The notes under the pieces were generated by a model, which was given only the letters and a program-made list of their open reading frames with translations, did not search any database and had not been told where the DNA came from. Made by a program: the position numbers and the translations under genes. Positions 54,457-60,889 of a stretch of DNA of 60,889 bases are shown here, in pieces. Positions within the stretch are counted from its first letter, which is position 1, and every line of letters begins with the position of its first letter. Source of the DNA: Methylibium sp. (lineage in GTDB: Bacteria > Pseudomonadota > Gammaproteobacteria > Burkholderiales > Burkholderiaceae_C); assembly GCA_013824165.1 (NCBI GenBank), contig PNNH01000045.1, positions 1 through 60,889 on the forward strand. Direction: 5' to 3'.

Positions 54457-56643
54457 GCCGACTGAAGGCGCCGGCTCCCCGGCGACCAGTGGCAGCTCGA
54501 TCAAGAAGCTGCTGCCCCGGCCCGGCGTGCTGCGCAGCACGATGCTGCCGCCCAGCACATTGACGATGGTGCTGTAGACAATGTGCAGGCCCAGGCCGCT
54601 GCCGCCGCGCCCGAGGCGGGTGGTGAAGAAGGGCTTGAAAACCTGCGACTGCAGGGCCGGCGCGATGCCGCAGCCGTTGTCGCTCACCTCCAGGCAGACA
54701 CGGTCTGCACTGCGCGAAACCAGACTGATGCATACCTCGCCGGCCTCGCGCTCCTCGAAGGCGTGGACCAGCGCGTTCTGTACCAGATTGGTCAGCACCT
54801 GTCCGAAGGGGCCAGGATAGCTGTCGAGCACGATGCCCGGCGGCAGGTCAACCCGAACCTCGATGGGCTTGGCCTTGGGCGCGAAACGCAGCAGATTGAC
54901 CACTTCCTCGCTAACGGTCCGCAGGTCGAAGCAACGCCGCTGCAGGCTGGCGCGGTCCATGGACACCTGCTTGAAATCGCGCACCAGGGCGGCACTGCGG
55001 CGCAGATTGCCCAGACTCAGCGCCAGCGCTTCGCGCGCACGCGCCAATTCGCCCATCAGGCTGGCCCGACGCACGGCGCCGCTGTCCATCAAGGTCATCG
55101 CGGCAGCCAAGGCAGCATCAGCCGTATCGGCGGCGATCAGGGCATTGCCGAGCGGCGTGTTCAGCTCATGCGAGACGCCGGCCACCAGCGAACCGAGACC
55201 GGCCAGCGTCTCCTTCTGCACCAGTTCCTCCTGCGCCCGCTGCAGCTCGGCGCTGCGTCGCTGCACCCGCTCCTCAAGTGACTGGTTGAGCTCGCGCACG
55301 GCGGCCTCGGCCTGCGTGCGCACCTCCACCTCATGCTGCAGCGCTGCGGCATGGGCCTGCTGCGCGCTGCGCTGCATCGCGATCTGGGCGGCCATGCTGT
55401 CAAAGGCGGCGGCCAACCGGGCCAGATCGCTGGCCGCCTGCATCTGCATGGGCTCGGGATCGCGCCCGGCGCTGAGCTCATCCAGAGCGCCGACGATGCG
55501 GCGCAGCGGCTGGCGCACCCGGCGCCGGATGATGCGACGCAGCATCCACAACATCAGCACCAGGCACAGCCCGCCCACGCCGAGGATCCAGAAGCTGCCG
55601 CCACGCAGACGTTCATCGATCTGGGACTGCGGCACCACTGTTACGGACCACCAGTCCGGCCCCGCGATGCGCGCCCAGCCGATCCAGTAGCGCCCGTCGG
55701 CGCTGCGAGCCACCTGCGGCCTGTCGTCGGCGCTGCCGCGCGCCAGCTGATAGGCAGCATCCACCATCGGATCGCCCAACTGGCTCAAGGCCAGTTGGCC
55801 CTTGGCCTTAGCAATGCGCTCATGCAGTTGCGGGTGCGCGATCAAGTAGCCATCGCGGCTGATGATCATCGACACGCTGCCGGGTTCGGCCTCGGCGCTG
55901 ATGGCGGCAAACAGGCTGTCCACGGTGATGTCGTGCCCGACCGTCCCGACCCAGCGCCCCTGCCAGTCCAGCGGCTCGATCACCGACACCATCCAGGCCT
56001 TGGCTTCGTCATCGTGATAGACCGGCGTCCAGAAGGCCTGGCGCCCTGGATTGCGGCGCGGATCGGAGCCCGTCATCGTCGGGTAGTCGTGGTTGTCGCT
56101 CTGCGGCGTGGCACTGCGTCCCCAGTCGATGCCGCGCGAATAGACCATCAGGCCCTTCTCAACAAAATCGACATAGGCTGAGAAGAAGGGGGGCACCAGG
56201 GCCGGGCCTTGCTCGCGCAGCAGCTCGTAGCTGACGACGGCACGCAGGCGCGCTGACGCGTCCGGGCCGTGCTGACCATGCTGCAGATAGAAGGTCGGCG
56301 CCCGCTCGGTATCGACCTTGGCGGGACGTAGGCGCCACACGCCATCTTCTGAGCGCGCGAACAAGTCCGCGAAGCGGCCGTTGGCTTCGGCCGGCCGCAT
56401 AGCCTCGGCACGCTGCAGCCACTCGGCCTTCAGACGTGCGACGCTGGCCTGCGCCTGGCTGAAGGCCTGGCCCTGCTGGGTGGCGCGCAGGGAGACCGTG
56501 CTCTGCAGGACGCGCGGCACCTCGTCAGCCGCCACCACCGAGACCGAGACATAGGCGATCAGCGCCAGCACCAGCAGCATCAGCAGGATCAGCCCGCCGA
56601 TTTCAAGAGCGAGCTGTCGAGCGAGCGAGCGGCGCAGTTTCAA
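54445..56643 (-). CDS. Cache-domain sensor histidine kinase
   Basis: A 732-residue membrane kinase: first transmembrane helix (about 15-38), a large periplasmic double-Cache-like sensor (about 40-345; YPTMTGSDPRRNPGRQAFWTP, GTVGHDITVD, ISRDGYLIAHP), second helix (about 350-368), HAMP-like linker (about 370-425), coiled coil, H box VSHELNTPLGN with H492, and ATPase domain with N box (NLVQNALVHAF), G1 (VSDNGCGI), F box (KPFFTT) and G2 (GGSGLGLHIV). The kinase core is a paralog of that at 24101. No adjacent response regulator. Confidence 0.92.
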   Translation of the reverse strand: MKLRRSLARQLALEIGGLILLMLLVLALIAYVSVSVVAADEVPRVLQSTVSLRATQQGQAFSQAQASVARLKAEWLQRAEAMRPAEANGRFADLFARSEDGVWRLRPAKVDTERAPTFYLQHGQHGPDASARLRAVVSYELLREQGPALVPPFFSAYVDFVEKGLMVYSRGIDWGRSATPQSDNHDYPTMTGSDPRRNPGRQAFWTPVYHDDEAKAWMVSVIEPLDWQGRWVGTVGHDITVDSLFAAISAEAEPGSVSMIISRDGYLIAHPQLHERIAKAKGQLALSQLGDPMVDAAYQLARGSADDRPQVARSADGRYWIGWARIAGPDWWSVTVVPQSQIDERLRGGSFWILGVGGLCLVLMLWMLRRIIRRRVRQPLRRIVGALDELSAGRDPEPMQMQAASDLARLAAAFDSMAAQIAMQRSAQQAHAAALQHEVEVRTQAEAAVRELNQSLEERVQRRSAELQRAQEELVQKETLAGLGSLVAGVSHELNTPLGNALIAADTADAALAAAMTLMDSGAVRRASLMGELARAREALALSLGNLRRSAALVRDFKQVSMDRASLQRRCFDLRTVSEEVVNLLRFAPKAKPIEVRVDLPPGIVLDSYPGPFGQVLTNLVQNALVHAFEEREAGEVCISLVSRSADRVCLEVSDNGCGIAPALQSQVFKPFFTTRLGRGGSGLGLHIVYSTIVNVLGGSIVLRSTPGRGSSFLIELPLVAGEPAPSVGSES

Positions 56644-56744
56644 TGGAAGGCGCGTTCATGCAATGCCATGGGCGCCAATCCTAGCCCAGCGATGGCGCGG
56701 CGTGCGCGCCCGCGCCGCCAATCTTCGCGCGCAGAAAAGCAGGC

Positions 56745-58457
56745 TCAGCGGGCGGCCTGCTGCTCCCGCTCCTGTAGCTGGCGCCACATCACCTTGCCGG
56801 CGCCCGACTTGGGCAGGCTGCTCACAAACTCGACGATGCGCGGCACCTTGTAGGCCGCCATGTGCTCGCGCGACCAGGCGATGATGTCCTCGGCCGTCGT
56901 GGTCTCCATGCCAGCGCGCTTGACGACCACCGCCTTGACGGTCTCACCGCGGTATTCATCGCGGGCCGCGATGATGCAGGCCTCCTGCACCGCCGGATGC
57001 TTGTAGAGCAGCAACTCCACTTCCGAGGGCCAGACCTTGTATCCGCTGGCATTGATCATGCGCTTTAGGCGGTCGGTGATGAAGAAGTAGCCCTCCTCGT
57101 CCATGCGGCCGAGGTCGCCGGTGCGGAAAAAACTCTTGCCGTCGATCTCGACAAAAGCAGCCCGCGTGGCATCGGGCGCACGCCAGTAACCTTTGAACAC
57201 CATCGGCCCGTGCGTGACGATCTCGCCGACCTCGCCGGGCGGCAGTTCCTTGAAGGTATCCGGATCGACCACGCGCGAGTCGACGCCGAAGATCGGGATG
57301 CCCAGGCACTGCAGCTTGGCCCGCTCGGGCGGGTTGGCATGGCTGGGGGCGGCGGTCTCGGTCAGTCCGTACCCCTCGGCGAAGGTCAGGCCGAATTCCT
57401 GCTGCAGCCGCTCGGCCACAGCCGCCGGCATCGCGGCACCTCCGCCGCTCAAGTAGCGCAGGCTTGAGAGATCAAAGCTCTGGTAGTTCGGGCTGCCGAA
57501 CAGATCGATGATCATGGTCGGGATGCAGGTCCAGTGCGTCACCTGGTGCTGCGAGATCAGGCGCCCGGCGAGTTCGCGGTCCCAGCGCGGCATCAGGATC
57601 ATTGTCATGCCCTGGTAGACCGGGCCCAGCACGCCGTACAGCAGGCCGGTGATGTGGAACATCGGCACCACCGCCAGGCCCACCGACTCGGCCGACGCCG
57701 CGGCCCACTGCCCGCCGCCACAGGCGTTGGCCATCAGCGTGGCATTGGTGTGCATGCAGCCCTTGGGCAGGCCGGTGGTGCCCGACGTGTAGGGCAGCAG
57801 CGCCAGATCATCCGCTTGTGCGGTATGCGCGCTCGGATGCAGGCCGGCTTGCAGCGCGGCGCTCCAGGCGGTGGCACCGGCCGGCAGCGCCGGCTCGGCC
57901 TGCAGCCAGGTACGCATCGCGTCGGACATGCCGCTGAAGTCCGGCGTTCGGTCGAAGGCATCGGCGTAACGTGCAACCAGCAGCGCCCTGATGCGCCGCT
58001 CGGGCGGGAGTGCCGCGTTGGCAGCATCGACCACGCCCACCAGATCAGCGCTGCAGATGACGACCTTGGTCTCGGGGTCGGTGATGTAGTGGCCGAACTC
58101 ATCGGCCTTGTTCATCGGATTGACCGGCACGACGACCGCATTGGCGCGGTTGACGGCATAGAAGGCGACGACGAACTGCGGACAGTTCTGCATGAACAAC
58201 GCGACCCGGTCGCCCGGCCCCACGCCCTGGGTCTGAAGCCAGCCGGCCAGCGCCAGCGCCTGCTCACGCGCCTCGGCGTAGCTCAGGGCCTGGCCGCAGT
58301 AATGCGTCATCGCCTTGTCCGGATAGCGTGCGGCTGCGACCTCGAGATTGAACCACAGCGAGGTGCGCGGGATGGCCAGTTCCCTGGGCAGGCGGCGCGG
58401 CCAGTGGCTGCGCTGGGGAGAAATCGGGGTCGGCGTGCGGGCTTCGGCGCTGGTCAC
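56745..58457 (-). CDS. long-chain fatty-acid--CoA ligase / acyl-CoA synthetase
   Basis: A 570-residue adenylate-forming enzyme. Motifs in order: P-loop YTSGTTGLPKG (near 190), VVPMFHITGLLYG, THWTCIPTMIIDL, SGGGAAMP, EGYGLTETAAPSHANP, GKSFFRTGDLG, FITDRLKRMINASGYKVWPSEVE and the final catalytic lysine in PKSGAGKVMWRQL. Acyl substrate is not determinable. Only a GTG at 58457 has a good ribosome binding site (AGGAGA about 9 bases upstream) and fits family length, so it was chosen. Distinct in sequence from the ligase at 9047. Confidence 0.92.
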   Translation of the reverse strand: MTSAEARTPTPISPQRSHWPRRLPRELAIPRTSLWFNLEVAAARYPDKAMTHYCGQALSYAEAREQALALAGWLQTQGVGPGDRVALFMQNCPQFVVAFYAVNRANAVVVPVNPMNKADEFGHYITDPETKVVICSADLVGVVDAANAALPPERRIRALLVARYADAFDRTPDFSGMSDAMRTWLQAEPALPAGATAWSAALQAGLHPSAHTAQADDLALLPYTSGTTGLPKGCMHTNATLMANACGGGQWAAASAESVGLAVVPMFHITGLLYGVLGPVYQGMTMILMPRWDRELAGRLISQHQVTHWTCIPTMIIDLFGSPNYQSFDLSSLRYLSGGGAAMPAAVAERLQQEFGLTFAEGYGLTETAAPSHANPPERAKLQCLGIPIFGVDSRVVDPDTFKELPPGEVGEIVTHGPMVFKGYWRAPDATRAAFVEIDGKSFFRTGDLGRMDEEGYFFITDRLKRMINASGYKVWPSEVELLLYKHPAVQEACIIAARDEYRGETVKAVVVKRAGMETTTAEDIIAWSREHMAAYKVPRIVEFVSSLPKSGAGKVMWRQLQEREQQAAR

Positions 58458-58687
58458 TTGCGTGGTCTCCTGGTGATCCCGGCCTTGTCGTATCGGGCCG
58501 TGTGGCGCTGATTCTTCTATGCGGCGCGGGTGCCGCCTGTCGCTGCTGCGACACGGCGGCCGAGCGCTGCGAACAGCCCGTTCCGGGGCGCAGCCCGAAA
58601 TTGACAGAAAATGCGCCACCGATTGTTCCCGGGTCGCGTCTTGAACGTGACTCTTGGCTAGCGCCGTCTTCAGCCTCCTCACCTTAG

Positions 58688-60033
<1,346 letters not shown>

Positions 60034-60034
<1 letters not shown>

Positions 60035-60600
60035 TGGCCCGCCGTCAGCCGCTGCCTGAGCCGGCAGGCCTCGATGCGCCGGCCGGGCGCCGTCGCATCC
60101 TGGCTGCCGCAATGGCGTGCTGGGCCGCGCCTCTGGCGCTGCTGAGCTTGCCTGCGGCCGCGCTTGAGCCAGCGCGCGGCAAGGTGGTGCTGACGATCCG
60201 GGGTCGCCTCGGCAAGCCCAACCGGGGCGCCGAGGCCGAGTTCGACATGGACATGCTGGCCGCCCTGCCGCAGCACAGCATCACCCAGTCCACCCCCTGG
60301 TATCCGGGTCCAAGAAAGTTCACCGGCCCTTTGCTGCGCGATGTGCTGGCCGCTGCCGGCGCCAGCGGCCGCAGCGTCGAGGCGATCGCCATCAATGACT
60401 ACAAGGTCCCGATTCCGGCCGAGGACCTGCATGAGCATGAGGTGATCCTGGCACGTCTGCTGGAGGATCAGCCGATGTCGGTGCGCGACAAGGGTCCGCT
60501 GTTCATCATCTACCCCTTCGCCAGCAATCCCAAGCTTCGCAGCAGCATCTATTACAGCCGCTCTGCCTGGCAACTCAGGACACTGGAAGTCCGTCCGTGA
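60034..60600 (+). CDS. exported molybdopterin-binding-domain protein
   Basis: A 188-residue protein. After a basic N-terminus with RRR and a hydrophobic signal (ILAAAMACWAAPLALLSLPAAAL) comes a small domain of the oxidoreductase molybdopterin-binding type (SUOX-fold-like): VVLTIRGRLG, FDMDMLAALPQHS, STPWYPGPRKFTGPLLRDVLAAAG and INDYKVPIP. The twin-arginine-like start suggests Tat export. The usual Moco-ligating Cys is not evident, so it may be a ligand-binding or partner protein instead of an active enzyme. Overlaps both neighbours by one base, so it is probably translated with the sensor downstream. Confidence 0.78.
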
Positions 60601-60889
60601 TGTCGAATCCGCGCCGCAGGTTTCGGGCCTTGATGGCGGCGATGGCCGTCTTGCTGGTCACCGCCTTGGGTGCTGTCGGGCTGCTGCAGGCTCGCCAGAT
60701 CGAGCTGCTCAATGCCACGGCACGCTACCAGGACGATTACCTGGTCTGGAGCCTGTTCCAGTTCGAAGTCGAATATCTGAAGCTGAAGACACAGCTGGGT
60801 GAGGTGTTGGCGCAACCCAGTGCCAGTGGCGCCGAAGCGGCGGCGCAGCGCTACGAGATCTTCATCAGCCGGCTGAACCTGATCGAGGG
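60600..60889 (+). CDS. membrane sensor protein, N-terminal part (cut by window edge)
   Basis: Only the first 96 residues are visible: a basic start (SNPRRRFRALM), one transmembrane helix (about 11-31) and the beginning of a helical periplasmic sensor (YQDDYLVWSLFQFEVEYLKLKTQL). Output domain lies beyond the window; a histidine kinase or diguanylate cyclase is most likely given this type of start. Translational overlap with the molybdopterin-domain protein suggests that protein supplies a signal to it. Confidence 0.65.
   Translation, partial: MSNPRRRFRALMAAMAVLLVTALGAVGLLQARQIELLNATARYQDDYLVWSLFQFEVEYLKLKTQLGEVLAQPSASGAEAAAQRYEIFISRLNLIE

Noticed and set aside
58601-58629. argG promoter based on TTGACA at 58601
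   Set aside because: The -35 match is perfect, but the sequence 17 bases downstream is not a credible -10, so it was not listed as a feature.

Overview
This window looks like a chromosomal segment of a GC-rich betaproteobacterium of the order Burkholderiales, probably from the Roseateles/Rubrivivax/Leptothrix-like branch. The evidence is a Bug/TctC-type binding protein, orn next to an M48 protease, phhB and rsgA, tsaE next to amiC, and dense packing with many 1-4 bp gene overlaps. No rRNA, tRNA, insertion sequence, prophage or CRISPR array was seen. Genus assignment is inference. Start codons were adjusted where a ribosome binding site or signal peptide favoured an internal start.

Layout. 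1-4 kb: partial isocitrate lyase (with a palindromic operator candidate), MarC-like membrane protein, XerD recombinase and a Bug solute-binding protein. 4-11.4 kb: AEC transporter, periplasmic binding protein, queG, the tsaE-amiC pair, and an acyl-CoA synthetase with a thioesterase. 11.5-19 kb, minus strand: a probable metal-chelate uptake operon made of a His-rich exported protein, a TonB-dependent siderophore-type receptor, a NikA/DppA-type binding protein, two permeases and a fused double ATPase. 19.1-24 kb: a three-gene MksF-MksE-MksB condensin operon with no JetD/MksG nuclease gene beside it, divergent from a PAS histidine kinase across a long inverted repeat. 25.5-33.6 kb: a second TonB receptor, a secreted protein with three cysteine-rich repeats, an FAH-family hydratase, a DODA-type dioxygenase, a GNAT enzyme, a cold-shock-domain/DUF1294 membrane protein and an RhlE-type helicase with a long leader. 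34-39 kb: an orn-pabBC operon ending in a SWIM/SNF2-like protein with degenerate ATPase motifs and a histone H1-like tail. 39-44.3 kb: M48 protease, phhB, rsgA, small membrane proteins, an SDR and phosphofructokinase. 44.5-49.8 kb: a stand-alone receiver domain and a prlC-senB-selD/senC operon, where a selenophosphate synthetase gene overlaps a glycosyltransferase gene resembling selenosugar synthase SenB. 50-60.9 kb: yaeQ, two alpha/beta hydrolases, a GNAT-DUF924 fusion, a Cache histidine kinase, an acyl-CoA ligase, argG, a molybdopterin-binding-domain protein and the start of a membrane sensor.

The most interesting systems are the senB-senC pair without senA, the metal-type TonB/ABC operon with its His-repeat protein and start-codon hairpin, the Mks condensin operon, and the SNF2-like pseudo-ATPase. 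All functions are assigned by reading motifs and context. No database search was run.
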